A stretch of 64,000 nucleotides of DNA from Thermomicrobiales bacterium (GTDB taxonomy: Bacteria; Chloroflexota; Chloroflexia; Thermomicrobiales; UBA6265). Shown in pieces: positions 45,987 to 55,000 of the stretch. The notes under the pieces were generated by a model. It did not search any database. It saw only the letters and a program-made list of their open reading frames with translations, and was not told where the DNA came from. Where the stretch lies: contig JAMLHN010000006.1 in the NCBI GenBank assembly GCA_023957115.1, forward strand, positions 62,001 to 126,000, in the 5' to 3' direction. A program made the position numbers and the translations under genes. Each line of letters starts with the position of its first letter. Positions within the stretch are counted from its first letter, which is position 1.

Positions 45987-47408
45987 ATGGTCAAAGCTGC
46001 CGTGCGAAGCTCGTCCGAACAAGACACGACGACCGCCGAGAATTTTGCACCGGTCTATCTCGAAGAACGTGCTCGCGACCACGTCTGGATCCATAGTCTT
46101 CCCTGGGCCGAGCTTGCCGAGAAGGACGGCTTCCGCGTTTTCGATCGTGGCGAGGGATCGACGATCTACGACATTCAGGGCCGGGGCTATTTTGATGCCA
46201 TTTCCGGTCTCTGGGTCGTCAATGCCGGTCATGGCCGGGCCGATATTGCGGCGCGCATGGGCGAGCAGGCAGCCCGCCTGGCCTACGCCTCGGCAATGTC
46301 CTTCACGACGGTGCCCCAGGTACAGTTGGCGTCGATGATCGCCGAGCGCACGCCTGGCGATCTCAACCGCGTCTTCTTCTGCTCCGGCGGTTCGGAGGCG
46401 GTCGAGTCGGCCATCAAGATCGCCAAGCAGGTGCAGACGATGCGCGGATTCCCGCGTCGCTACAAGATCATCGGCCGGCGCGGGTCGTACCACGGTATGA
46501 CCTACGGGGCGATGAGCATCACGCAGTCGGTTCGTGACGAAGCTTCATTCGGTCCGTACATGTACGGCGTCTATCACGTTCCGCATCCGGACCGCTATCG
46601 CTCCGACTTCGGAGTCGAAGGCGAGCAGGCCGACATCATGGCTGCCAAAGCGGTCGAGCAGGAGATCATCTACCAGGGACCGGAGACCGTGGCCGCCGTC
46701 ATCGGCGAGCCGATCTCGACCGCGGCCGGGGTCCACGTTCCCTCGCCGATCTACTGGCAGATGCTGCGCGAGACCTGCGACAAATACGGCGTGCTGCTGA
46801 TCTGTGACGAAGTCATCAACGGCTTCGGCCGCACCGGCAAGATGTTCGCTCAGGAGCTGTTCGGTATCCAGGGCGACATCATGACCATCGCCAAAGCCCT
46901 CTCTTCCGGTTATGCGCCGATCGCCGCGGCGGTCGTAAGCGACAAGGTCTACGAGATCTTCAAGGAGAAGGATCAGGTCCCGATGGGCCACCTGCTCACC
47001 TTTGGCGGTCATCCCGTGGCCTGCGCTGCCGCCGTCCGCAACCTCGAGATCTTCGACGAGGAGAATCTGGTCGAGCGCGGCAATGAAATGGGGACCTACC
47101 TCGGCCAGCAGCTGCAAACACTCACCAAGCACCCGTCGGTCGGCGAGGTGCGCGGTATCGGCATGGTCTGGGGTCTCGATATGGTCGCCAATAAGGCGAC
47201 GCGCGAGAAGTTTGGCAAGGACAGCCAATTCAAGAAGAAGCTGGCCCAACTGCTGATGGAGCGCAATATCGTCACCCGCGTCTGGGACGTGCTGCACCTG
47301 GCTCCGCCGCTGGTGGTCACCAAGGACGAGATCGACAACGTGGTCGGTGCGATCGACGAGTCGCTCACCATCGCCGAGAACGAGTACGCCTCAGAGATCG
47401 TGGCGTAA
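45987..47408 (+). CDS. Class III (omega) aminotransferase
   Basis: A 473-residue PLP aminotransferase of the beta-alanine/putrescine/4-aminobutyrate group. It has S-G-G-S-E-A-V-E-S-A-I-K for cofactor phosphate binding, the Tyr/His in G-S-Y-H-G, C-D-E-V-I-N-G-F-G-R-T-G with the PLP Asp, and the Schiff-base Lys in A-K-A-L-S-S-G-Y. It moves a terminal amino group to an oxo acid such as pyruvate; the amine is unknown. Start ATG 45987 follows AGGAGG. TATACT at 45884-45889 could be its -10 box, though no good -35 box is seen. It is divergent from the FAD/2Fe-2S operon. Confidence 0.9.
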   Translation: MVKAAVRSSSEQDTTTAENFAPVYLEERARDHVWIHSLPWAELAEKDGFRVFDRGEGSTIYDIQGRGYFDAISGLWVVNAGHGRADIAARMGEQAARLAYASAMSFTTVPQVQLASMIAERTPGDLNRVFFCSGGSEAVESAIKIAKQVQTMRGFPRRYKIIGRRGSYHGMTYGAMSITQSVRDEASFGPYMYGVYHVPHPDRYRSDFGVEGEQADIMAAKAVEQEIIYQGPETVAAVIGEPISTAAGVHVPSPIYWQMLRETCDKYGVLLICDEVINGFGRTGKMFAQELFGIQGDIMTIAKALSSGYAPIAAAVVSDKVYEIFKEKDQVPMGHLLTFGGHPVACAAAVRNLEIFDEENLVERGNEMGTYLGQQLQTLTKHPSVGEVRGIGMVWGLDMVANKATREKFGKDSQFKKKLAQLLMERNIVTRVWDVLHLAPPLVVTKDEIDNVVGAIDESLTIAENEYASEIVA

Positions 47409-47432
47409 CCACTGCCCCAACTGCGCATCACG

Positions 47433-47469
47433 AAAAAGGGCTCCGGGTCTTTCCCCGGAGCCCTTTTTC
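47433..47469 (+). terminator. Rho-independent terminator
   Basis: A 15-bp stem with GGGCTCCGGG arms, flanking A and T tracts and a six-base loop, 25 bp after the aminotransferase stop. The A/T tracts on both sides make it usable from either strand. Confidence 0.92.
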
Positions 47470-47531
47470 TCTTAGACGGCCGTCGTCAGAGGCAATAGGC
47501 CGGAGGCCGGAGTAGCTGAGGGCGTGTCTGC

Positions 47532-48935
47532 TAATGGTTACAACTTAAGCGCATCTGTTCTGGCCCTGCCGCCTGGCGAGGCGCGCGCGCGGTGCCGTTT
47601 GACCAATCCCAGATCCCCTTGTGCGGGATCACTCAGCCAGGCGATCAGCCCGCGGGTCTCGCCCTGCTGGCACGCTCGGGCATAGTGATACAGACTGCGG
47701 AAGGTCAACTCGACCGAGATCCGCTCCGCCGACACCGCCAGCGCCTGTCCCAACTCGCCGCACAGATCCACCAGCATGGCGTACAGCAGGACCGTGGTCC
47801 ACACCTGTAGGGCAATTGCATTGGCGGTGCTGCCCCACAGATAACTCAAATGCAAGAGTCGCTTGCACTGCAAGAACGCATCTCTGCGCCAGCGCTGGTG
47901 AACAGAGCGATCACCTGTTCGGCCGAGATCCGCTCCGGATCAGGCTCGGTGGTGACCCACCAGTGCCACTGTTTCGATCGAGCCGACCGATGCGTCGCAC
48001 CGGATGTTGGCACGGACTGGAACGAAAGCGACCGAGGCGCACCAGCTGGTCGAGGGGGGTCGCGCCGTTGTCAGCGCCCCACGACCTCGTATGTCCAGCT
48101 TCGCGGTCCAGCGTCCCACCACCGCACTGCCGGCCTCCGTGAGCGCATCGAAGCTGGCAAAGGTGGAAAACCCCGATCCAGCACCACAATCGTGCCGGAT
48201 GGGGTGCACGCCTGCAGTTTTGGCAGGCTTTGCGGTCATTGACGGTGGCACCTGGGTCCACCCAGACCTGCACCGGCAGATGGCTGCCCAGGATCCAGCA
48301 CCGCCACCAGGGTGCCGCGCCAGCACAGTCCCGTCCGTGGCGCGCACGGCCTTCGATTTCTTGAAGACCGCTTCGAGCCGGCTACTGTCCAGGATCCAGG
48401 ACCCGCTGGTACGCCGGCGTGCTGCCAGCGCAGCTCGGCATGAAAGGCCGGAATGCGCGGCCCCGCGCACGCAGGCTGGGATCAATTCGGCAAACAGCTG
48501 GGCAAACAAGGCCGCCGGCAACGTATTCAACCGCTGAGAGATGGCTTGCTGGGAGACCGTGGTCGGCTCGACCCAGAGCAGCGGTTCGCGGGTCAGCATC
48601 TGCTTGGAGCACCGTCACCGAGGGATTCGTCGCCATACCAGTGACAGCAAAATCCCGACCATGACCGGCAAGCTCAGCACCCGCTCACGCAGCTCGCCCG
48701 GGCCCGGCCCAGATGCCGAGCGCCACCGGATAGATCAGCAGCGTCAGGTGCGCATCGAACTCCTCGGCGGATGGGGTGGGGTGGCGCGGGAGCGAGCATG
48801 GTCACGCGCATGCACGGTGGGAAAGCGACGAGCGGGGTTCTTGCAGGGCATACGGGACCTCCAGACGTAGTGTCGGACGATACCCTGAATGATCGCATTC
48901 GTACGCGGGGATCTGAGCTTAAGTTGTAACCATTA
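47532..48935 (-). mobile_element. IS4-like insertion sequence, degenerate transposase
   Basis: A 1404-bp element with a perfect 19-bp terminal inverted repeat (TAATGGTTACAACTTAAGC at 47532-47550 and its complement at 48917-48935). No clear target duplication is visible. It has inserted into a pre-existing repeat: flanking sequences 47491-47520 and 48941-48995 together match, in inverted order, 49636-49745. Confidence 0.85.
47538..48870 (-). pseudogene. IS4-type DDE transposase, several frameshifts
   Basis: Fragments in different frames can be stitched. The N-terminal part has F-D-A-H-L-T-L-L-I-Y-P and L-S-L-P-V-M-V-G-I-L-L. Then comes a segment with V-S-Q-Q-A-I-S-Q-R-L-N-T-L-P and W-I-L-D-S-S-R-L-E. 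The end has H-L-S-Y-L-W-G-S-T-A-N-A and Y-H-Y-A-R-A-C-Q. This layout resembles IS4-group (PF01609) transposases. With three or more shifts it cannot make a full protein as written. Confidence 0.7.
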
Positions 48936-49817
48936 ACCTGTGTGTCCTCTCGTGGATTGGGTTGTGGGGAGCGTTCTCCCAGGTTGAAAAACCCGGGGCT
49001 CACAGCGCCAAGCCTCTCCGAGGCTGGAGACGGGACGATTGTGGAAATGGGACCTGGGACCTAGGAAATCGATTAGGGGTAAATCATTAGGCGGTGGGAT
49101 CGACCGTGACGTCTCCGGAGACCGGGATCCAGCACCGAGTGAGGATGACGGGTAACCAGCCCGGGCACGATGATCTGCTGCCCAGGCCCGCGCTCGTTGC
49201 CAAACGTGCCGCTTGCCTCTATATTAGCACATGTGTTCTTTCTGTGTCAAGGGGTGTTCGCGAGACAACCCCTATCCCCCGACCCCTTTCCCCTCTGCGG
49301 AGGGGCAAGGGGGGACGAAGAGCGGACATCGGCAATAACCGATCGGACGAGATGCCTGCCTGCGTGATGCGTTCCTCTCCTTCGCGTATCTCCACCCGAT
49401 CATCTTGAGAGGGCTTTGCGCAAAGCCCCCTTCCTTCTCCCAGGCTTGGGAGAAGGAAGGGGGTTGGGGGATGGATGAGGGCCGCAACGCCGCCCCAAAA
49501 CCACCTCCTCACCGCACTCTGCGCCGCATATGCGCTCCCGTCGCCCCGAAGGGAGAGGGACCGGGGGTGAGGCGATCCGGGTTCTACCAACCGTCCGGCG
49601 GCCAAGGGCAACCACAGGAGGATTGCCCCTACCGACGTTCTCCAGGTTTCTCAACCTAGGGAAATGTTCCCAACAACCCAATCCACGAGAGGACACAGAG
49701 GTCCTCAGCTACTCCGGCCTCCGGGCCCCAGCCTATTACCTCATTCAACCGCACTGGACCTGGGCACCGGACACTGGACTGAAGAAGCAAAAAAACCTAA
49801 CTCCTAAATCCCAACCC
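48936..49817. repeat. Gene-free stretch of nested inverted repeats
   Basis: No gene is visible. The arms 48941-48995 and 49636-49700 are long imperfect inverted copies (TGTGTCCTCTCGTGGATTGG core). Inside lie a heptamer array 49043-49070 (GGAAATG, GGACCTG, GGACCTA, GGAAATC), a GGGCTTTGCGCAAAGCCC palindrome at 49411-49428, and a perfect 17-bp-stem hairpin at 49426-49463 (CCCCCTTCCTTCTCCCA arm, GGCT loop). Another heptamer array at 49752-49779 (CACTGGA, CCTGGGC, ACCGGAC, ACTGGAC) lies just outside. Confidence 0.75.
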
Positions 49818-49823
49818 CTAACT
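49796..49823. repeat. Four-heptamer arm overlapping the zinc-ribbon stop
   Basis: CCTAACT, CCTAAAT, CCCAACC and CCTAACT, the same words as the right arm of element A. The last word contains the stop codon of the minus-strand zinc-ribbon gene (49818-49820). Confidence 0.7.
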
Positions 49824-50207
49824 CCCCTCCTTACCCCGCTTGTTCGAGGTAAAGCAATCCCGGCAATAGACGGGGCGGCCGGAGCGCGGCTCGAACGGCA
49901 CGACCGTCTCCTTGCCGCATTGGGCGCAAACGGCCGGAAAGCCGCTGCCGCGGCGCTGACCGTTCGAACGTGAACCGTTGGTCGCCCCGCCATAGTGCCC
50001 CAGCGTCTCGGTCCAGGAGCTCTCGGGGTCGGTGTTGCGAATCAGGTCAGCGTTACGGGCAGCTCGCCGCGCCGCGCGGCAGTCGAGACAACGCACCGGC
50101 GTCCGAAATCCCCGCTGTTGGTAGAACCGTTCCTCTTCCTCCGAAAAGGAAAAAGCCTTCTGGCAATCGACGCAGACCAGCGCATGGGATTCGGTTCCAA
50201 CAGTCAC
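49818..50207 (-). CDS. Double zinc-ribbon protein
   Basis: A 129-residue soluble protein with two CxxC-x(n)-CxxC modules. The first is C-V-D-C ... C-L-D-C with a K-A-F-S-F-S-E-E-E-E-R-F-Y-Q-Q-R-G-F core, matching the probable zinc-binding domain zf-trcl. The second is C-A-Q-C ... C-R-D-C. Each likely holds one zinc ion. The start is taken as GTG 50205-50207, preceded by GGGAG; a longer open frame upstream lacks coding character. The role is unknown, with nucleic-acid binding possible. The 3' end overlaps a heptamer array. Confidence 0.8.
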   Translation of the reverse strand: MTVGTESHALVCVDCQKAFSFSEEEERFYQQRGFRTPVRCLDCRAARRAARNADLIRNTDPESSWTETLGHYGGATNGSRSNGQRRGSGFPAVCAQCGKETVVPFEPRSGRPVYCRDCFTSNKRGKEGS

Positions 50208-50295
50208 GCTCGAGATGCTCCCAAACCGCACGACAACAAACAAACGATTGTGGACTTCACCATACCGCAGCAAGGGGGGACGCCCAAAATTCGTA

Positions 50296-50949
50296 TCACC
50301 CGAATCCGAGCGCAGTGCGGAGATCATCGATGGTGGCGCAGAGCAGATCCGGTCCGGCGGCGAGCAGATCGGTATGGTCTGGGCTCCCCCACAACACGCC
50401 GATCGTCGCGACACCAGCGCTCTTCCCGGCAATGACATCGGCCGCGGAATCTCCGATCATGGCGGCGCTGGCCGGATCGTCGTGCGCAAGATCCGCAAGC
50501 GCCAGGACCAGCGCCATCGGATCGGGTTTCTGGCGCTCGACATCGTCGCCCGCATAGATCACCTGGAAATGGCCGAGCACCCCGAGGATATCGAGCGTCA
50601 TGATGGCGGTCGATCGGCTCTTACCGGTCACGACCGCCAGCTTGGTTCCGGCAGCCTGGGCATCGGCCAGCAGATCGGCCATGCCATCGAACAGATCGAC
50701 CAGATCGCGGTGCCGCCGTTGATAGGTCGCCACGTATCGTTCGATGGCGGCCTCGTGATGCTCGGCATCGAGCAGCTCACGGATGATGTAGTTGTCCGGC
50801 GGCCCGAACATCCCGCGAATCTCTTCCGGAGAGAGCTGCTCGCCGCTGATCGGACTCAAGGCATCGTTGAATGCTTCGTAGATCAGCGGCAACGTATCGG
50901 CCAGTGTGCCGTCCAGATCGAAGATCAGGGTCGAGTATCGGGGTGTCAT
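50296..50949 (-). CDS. HAD-superfamily phosphatase (phosphoglycolate phosphatase-like)
   Basis: A 217-residue haloacid-dehalogenase-type hydrolase with motif I D-L-D-G-T-L at residues 11-16, motif II in V-V-T-G-K-S, motif III Lys in K-P-D-P and motif IV I-G-D-S-A-A-D. A small helical cap lies between motifs I and II. It dephosphorylates a small phosphorylated metabolite; the true substrate is open. Its ATG overlaps the stop of the upstream crotonase by four bases. Confidence 0.87.
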   Translation of the reverse strand: MTPRYSTLIFDLDGTLADTLPLIYEAFNDALSPISGEQLSPEEIRGMFGPPDNYIIRELLDAEHHEAAIERYVATYQRRHRDLVDLFDGMADLLADAQAAGTKLAVVTGKSRSTAIMTLDILGVLGHFQVIYAGDDVERQKPDPMALVLALADLAHDDPASAAMIGDSAADVIAGKSAGVATIGVLWGSPDHTDLLAAGPDLLCATIDDLRTALGFG

Positions 50950-51737
50950 GTGCGGTTCATTCCTCGCTCGACCATAGAACGGAGCCTTCCTTCGTGATCG
51001 GGACTCGCCGCCGCGACCTCTTGCAGGTCGGCCTCGTAGACAAGGTGATCGTCAAGATCGTGGTGCATCGATTGATTCAGCGCCCGTTTGGTCAAACCAA
51101 GTGACGTTGCCGGTTTCGAGGCGAGCGACAAGGCGAGCTTCCGGGTTCGCTCCTCAAGCTCGGTCGCCGGAACGACCCAATTGACCAGTCCAATCTCGAG
51201 CGCCCGCTGCGCATCGATCCGATCGCCCAGGAAGGTCAGCTCGCTCGCCATACCTCGTCCGACCAATCGCGGCAGGAGCCAGGTGATGCCGGCCCCCGGG
51301 ATCAATGCAATTCCATGCGGCGCGCAGATGAACGAGGCACGCTCGGACGCGATCCGCAGATCCGCCGCCAGCGCAATCCCCAGACCAGCCCCGGTTGCCA
51401 CGCCGTTGATCGCGGCAATGACCGGTTTATCGATGGCCAGGATGCGCGACACGATTGGATTGAAGCGATAGCGGAGCTCGTCACCCGCGGCCCGCGCACC
51501 GGTCTCCGTCTCTTTGCGGTAGAGCTCATGCACGTCCTGCCCGGCGCTAAACGCTTCCCCTCGCCCAGTAACGACGATCACACGGACAACATCGTCCTTC
51601 TCGGCGGTCTTGAGCGCGGCCAGCAACGACTCGGCCATGACCTGGTCGAAGGCATTGCGCACGTCCGGCCGGTCGAGCGTGATGGTTGCGATCCCCTCCT
51701 CGACCAGATAACGAAGCGGGGCGGCAAACGAAGTCAC
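50946..51737 (-). CDS. Enoyl-CoA hydratase/isomerase (crotonase) family protein
   Basis: A 263-residue crotonase-fold enzyme acting on acyl-CoA. The first oxyanion-hole segment is in A-F-S-A-G-Q-D-V and the second in I-N-G-V-A-T-G-A-G-L-G. P-G-A-G-I-T-W-L-L-P-R replaces the more usual Gly-Gly-Thr; the hydratase Glu position in the second half is not clear, so isomerase activity of the PaaG type is possible. It overlaps the upstream crotonase and the HAD gene by four bases on each side. Confidence 0.87.
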   Translation of the reverse strand: MTSFAAPLRYLVEEGIATITLDRPDVRNAFDQVMAESLLAALKTAEKDDVVRVIVVTGRGEAFSAGQDVHELYRKETETGARAAGDELRYRFNPIVSRILAIDKPVIAAINGVATGAGLGIALAADLRIASERASFICAPHGIALIPGAGITWLLPRLVGRGMASELTFLGDRIDAQRALEIGLVNWVVPATELEERTRKLALSLASKPATSLGLTKRALNQSMHHDLDDHLVYEADLQEVAAASPDHEGRLRSMVERGMNRT

Positions 51738-52582
51738 GATCGGTTCCTCCCGAACTGCGCGGGGCGTTTCTCGAGAAACGCCCGCAGTCCTTCCTGCGTA
51801 TCGGGCGTGTCGAACAGGGCATTGAATCTTGCGCGTTCCGCGTCCAAACCATCTACTACCGGCAGATCGAAGGCGTCCAGCACCGCGGATTTGGCAGCGA
51901 TAGTCGCATCCAGCGATTTTGCCGCGATACGAGTCGCCAGGCGGTAGGCCGATGTGAGCACGAGGTCGTCCGGGACGACCTGGTTGATCAATCCCAGGTC
52001 GAGGGCCGCCCGAGCGGAAATCGGCTCACCCACCAACACCATCTCCATCGCCCGCGCTTTTCCAATCGAGCGAGGAAGCCGCTACGTCGCTCCGCCACCC
52101 GGTATCAGACCGAGCGCGATCTCCGGCTGCCCGAACCGCGCCGAATCACCGGCCACGACGAGATCGCACACCCAGACCAGCTCCGCTCCGCCGCCCAGCG
52201 CAAAGCCATTGACGGCCGCCACGATCGGTTTGCGAATCTGCCGGAGCCGTTGCCAGCATCCCAATTGCGGACGTGTCGCCATCTCGGCACTGGTGGCGCC
52301 GGCCATGGCCCCGATGTCCGCCCCGGCCGCGAAGAACTGGCGGCCACCGGTCACCACCATGACCCGGATGGTCTCGTCCCGATCGAAACGCTCCAACGCC
52401 TCGGTGAGCGCAACCAGCAACTCCACACTGAGCGCATTGCGGACCTGGGGCCGATGAAGCCGCACAAACGCGACGCCGTCCTGACGAGCTTCGAGCAGCT
52501 CATTGGATTCGATTGTCTCGCTCCAGGGGAGGTCGGTGAGCATATCTCCGCACGTTCCGGCTCGAATACGCGAATTTTGCAT
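51734..52582 (-). pseudogene. Second enoyl-CoA hydratase with in-frame amber codon
   Basis: A crotonase of about 282 codons in one frame interrupted by TAG at 52082-52084. Before it are F-F-A-A-G-A-D-I-G-A-M and N-G-F-A-L-G-G-G-A-E-L, with I-P-G-G-G-A-T just before the TAG. After it the frame continues R-L-P-R-S-I-G-K-A-R-A-M-E-M-V. The family has Gln at the interrupted place (G-T-Q-R-L-P-R), so a single C-to-T change (CAG to TAG) explains it. Start ATG 52580-52582, or 52543. It is first in the crotonase-crotonase-HAD operon. A nonsense mutation, an error or amber suppression are the options. Confidence 0.85.
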
Positions 52583-52599
52583 TTACCCTCTGCTACAGC

Positions 52600-54129
52600 A
52601 TGCCGCGACAGGATCGACCAGCATCTCGACGGAACGACTCCATGCCCTCAGCGGCGAATCCTCCTTCAGCCTCATCATTCAGCGCCGCGGTGACCCAACC
52701 GTCGTCGTGGCCGAGTATTACGAAATCGACTACGAGCAGCCGCTTGCTAATCAGACCGTCGGTCGTCTATGAGGGACGAGACTCAAGAATCGCCGCACCG
52801 TCGCAATGCACGCCTGGGTCGGAACATGCCCAGAATCCAGAATCCCGGGCACGCTTCCGCAAGGAAGCCCGTACCATGGCATTCATCCAGCACCCGAACG
52901 TCGCCCGCGTCTACGATCTCTGGGAGGACGACGCCTCAGCCTGGGTCGCCATGGAGCTGGTGCCCGGTCAGTCACTGCGCGAAGTCATTTCCCAACGCGG
53001 CCGCTTGCCGCTTTTCGAGGTCGAAGTCATCCTCAGCCAGTGCGCAAGCGCTCTCGACGCGTTACACCGTGCCGGCATGGTGCATCTCGATGTCAAACCA
53101 GCCAATCTGATCCAGGCGCCTGATGGCACGATCAAGCTGATCGACTTCGGCCTCGCCCAGCAAGCCGCGCAGACGCAAGAATTGCTTCATGGCATGGCCT
53201 ATGGCAGCGCCGCCTACCTATCGCCCGAACAGGCGTCGGGCGATCCGGTCGAAGCCGCCAGCGATGTCTACTCGCTCGGGTGCGTCGTCTATGAGCTGCT
53301 GACCGGCCGGGCGCCGTTCGAAGATCCGTATCGAACACGTAACTCGCAAGAGATGCTGCAAGCGCATCTCACCCTCCAGCCGGAACGACCCTCCGAGGCC
53401 GTCCACGACGGGAGCATTCCGGACTGGTGTGACGAGCTCGTGCTCTGGGCGCTGCTGAAAGATCCCGACGCTCGACTTGGGAGTCCCGGGCGGTTTGCTG
53501 AGCTCTTCGCGCAGGGAGTCGATGGCGAGCTCCAGGCCGCCGATATTCGACGCCTGCGTACACAACGCACTTCCCGGCCGGTGGTGCGGGCAACGGCGCC
53601 AGCAGCGGTTGCGCTCCCGGCCAACCCCGCTCCGGTCTCTGTTCTGCCGGACCCAGCGGCGCCTCCCAAACCGAGAAAACGCCCGCTGCTGTTGCGTCTC
53701 ACCAATCCGCTGCGTCCATTTCTCTGGCGCCTGGTGCTTGCCCTCTTCGTCGTCAACGTGCTGCTGGCCGCGGTCCTCTACATCCAACGCGGGGAAATAC
53801 CAGGAATCATCTCCGCGGAGGACACATCGCTCTCCGCCGGAGAGACCACCACCGTATTGGTCGATGGGCTCAACCTCCGCTCCGCGCCGAGTATGAGCTC
53901 AGCATCGATGGGGGTACTGAGCGCGGGTCAGCAGGTTTACCTCCGAGACGCACCCGTCGAAGCCGGCGGCGAAACCTGGTGGCCCGTGACGATCGGTAAC
54001 CCGGCGGACGGACTCGACGGCTACGTCTGGGCGAATGGCCTCGATGCCGGCCACCAAACCGTTCGCGACCGAATCGATCTTGGAATCGACAATGCCGTCG
54101 AGTGGCTGAAGGAGAAGGTCAGTGTCTGA
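52600..54129 (+). pseudogene. Membrane Ser/Thr protein kinase with extracellular SH3b domain; N-lobe frameshifted
   Basis: The kinase C-lobe is clear: catalytic loop H-L-D-V-K-P-A-N, I-D-F-G-L-A and Y-L-S-P-E-Q. A Pro-rich linker, one membrane helix (L-A-L-F-V-V-N-V-L-L-A-A-V-L-Y) and an extracellular SH3b domain (G-L-N-L-R-S-A-P, W-W-P-V) follow. The N-lobe appears in pieces of two or three frames between 52640 and 52860 (E-Y-Y-E-I-D-Y, V-Y-E-G, R-R-T-V-A-M-H-A-W, then A-R-F-R-K-E-A-R). The VAxK Lys is His in the best reading. This would sense the wall and phosphorylate cytoplasmic proteins, if intact. The end overlaps the next gene by eight bases. Confidence 0.75.
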
Positions 54130-55000
54130 AACGCGCGTTGCCGTCATCGGCGCCGGCACGATGGGTTCGCAAATCGCCCAACAGATTGCGCTACACGGCA
54201 TTTCGGTTGCGCTCGTCGACGAGCAACCGGAACAGCTCGAGCGTGCGCTGACAACCAACCGGAAACATCTCCAACGCCGGGTCGACAAGGGCACGATGAC
54301 CCCGCTCCAATTCGACGATGCGCTGGCGCGAGTCGAGCCGATGAACGATCTCGCCACCGCGGTAACCGGCGCAACGCTGGTCATCGAAGCCATCGTCGAA
54401 GATCTCGGTTCCAAACAGGCGCTCTTTCAGCAGCTGGACGAGCTGACGGGGTCCGAGACGATGCTCGCGACTAACACCTCGAGCATGACCGTCACCCAGA
54501 TCGCATCGGTCATCAAGAACCGCGGCCGTGCAATCGCCGTGCATTTCTTCAATCCCGTCCTGGTCATGCAATTGGTCGAAATTGCCCCGGCGCCGTTCAC
54601 CCGACCCGAGATCGTGCAACGCGCGGTCGCCTTCGTCGAAGCGATCGATCGCACCCCCGTTGTGCTGGATATGGAGATCGAGGGACTGCTGGCCAACCGG
54701 ATCATTGCGGCAATCCGGCGCGAAGCGTTCTGGCTGGTCGAGCAAGGCTACGCGACCCCGGAAGCAATCGATCGGGCCGTGCAGCTCGGATTACGGCATC
54801 CGATGGGACCGTTCGAGCTGGCCGATTTCAACGGACTCGACGTCGTCCTCGCGATCCAGCAACGGCGGTACGAACGCACCGGCGATGAGATGGACCGTCC
54901 CCCCAAACGCCTGGAAGCGCTGGTCGCCGGTGGAAAGCTGGGCCGCAAGAGCGGCGAGGGGTTCTACTCCTACGACGATTCCAGGGACCGCGCCACATGA
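54122..55000 (+). CDS. 3-hydroxyacyl-CoA dehydrogenase (3-hydroxybutyryl-CoA type)
   Basis: A 292-residue NAD-dependent enzyme oxidizing 3-hydroxyacyl-CoA to 3-oxoacyl-CoA. The Rossmann motif V-I-G-A-G-T-M-G-S-Q-I-A is at residues 8-19, the catalytic His is in H-F-F-N-P-V and Glu in V-E-I-A. The C-terminal dimerization domain has G-L-R-H-P-M-G-P-F-E-L-A-D. Length fits single-function Hbd enzymes. Overlaps of eight bases with the kinase gene and four with the acyl-CoA dehydrogenase gene imply one transcript. Confidence 0.93.
   Translation: MSETRVAVIGAGTMGSQIAQQIALHGISVALVDEQPEQLERALTTNRKHLQRRVDKGTMTPLQFDDALARVEPMNDLATAVTGATLVIEAIVEDLGSKQALFQQLDELTGSETMLATNTSSMTVTQIASVIKNRGRAIAVHFFNPVLVMQLVEIAPAPFTRPEIVQRAVAFVEAIDRTPVVLDMEIEGLLANRIIAAIRREAFWLVEQGYATPEAIDRAVQLGLRHPMGPFELADFNGLDVVLAIQQRRYERTGDEMDRPPKRLEALVAGGKLGRKSGEGFYSYDDSRDRAT

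Noticed and set aside
47621-48537. Plus-strand open frames across the IS4-like element
   Set aside because: They are shadows of the minus-strand transposase fragments and show no conserved motif.
51734-52582. Pyrrolysine or programmed read-through at the amber codon
   Set aside because: The position is a conserved Gln codon one base from TAG, not a catalytic residue, and no pyl gene is in the window.
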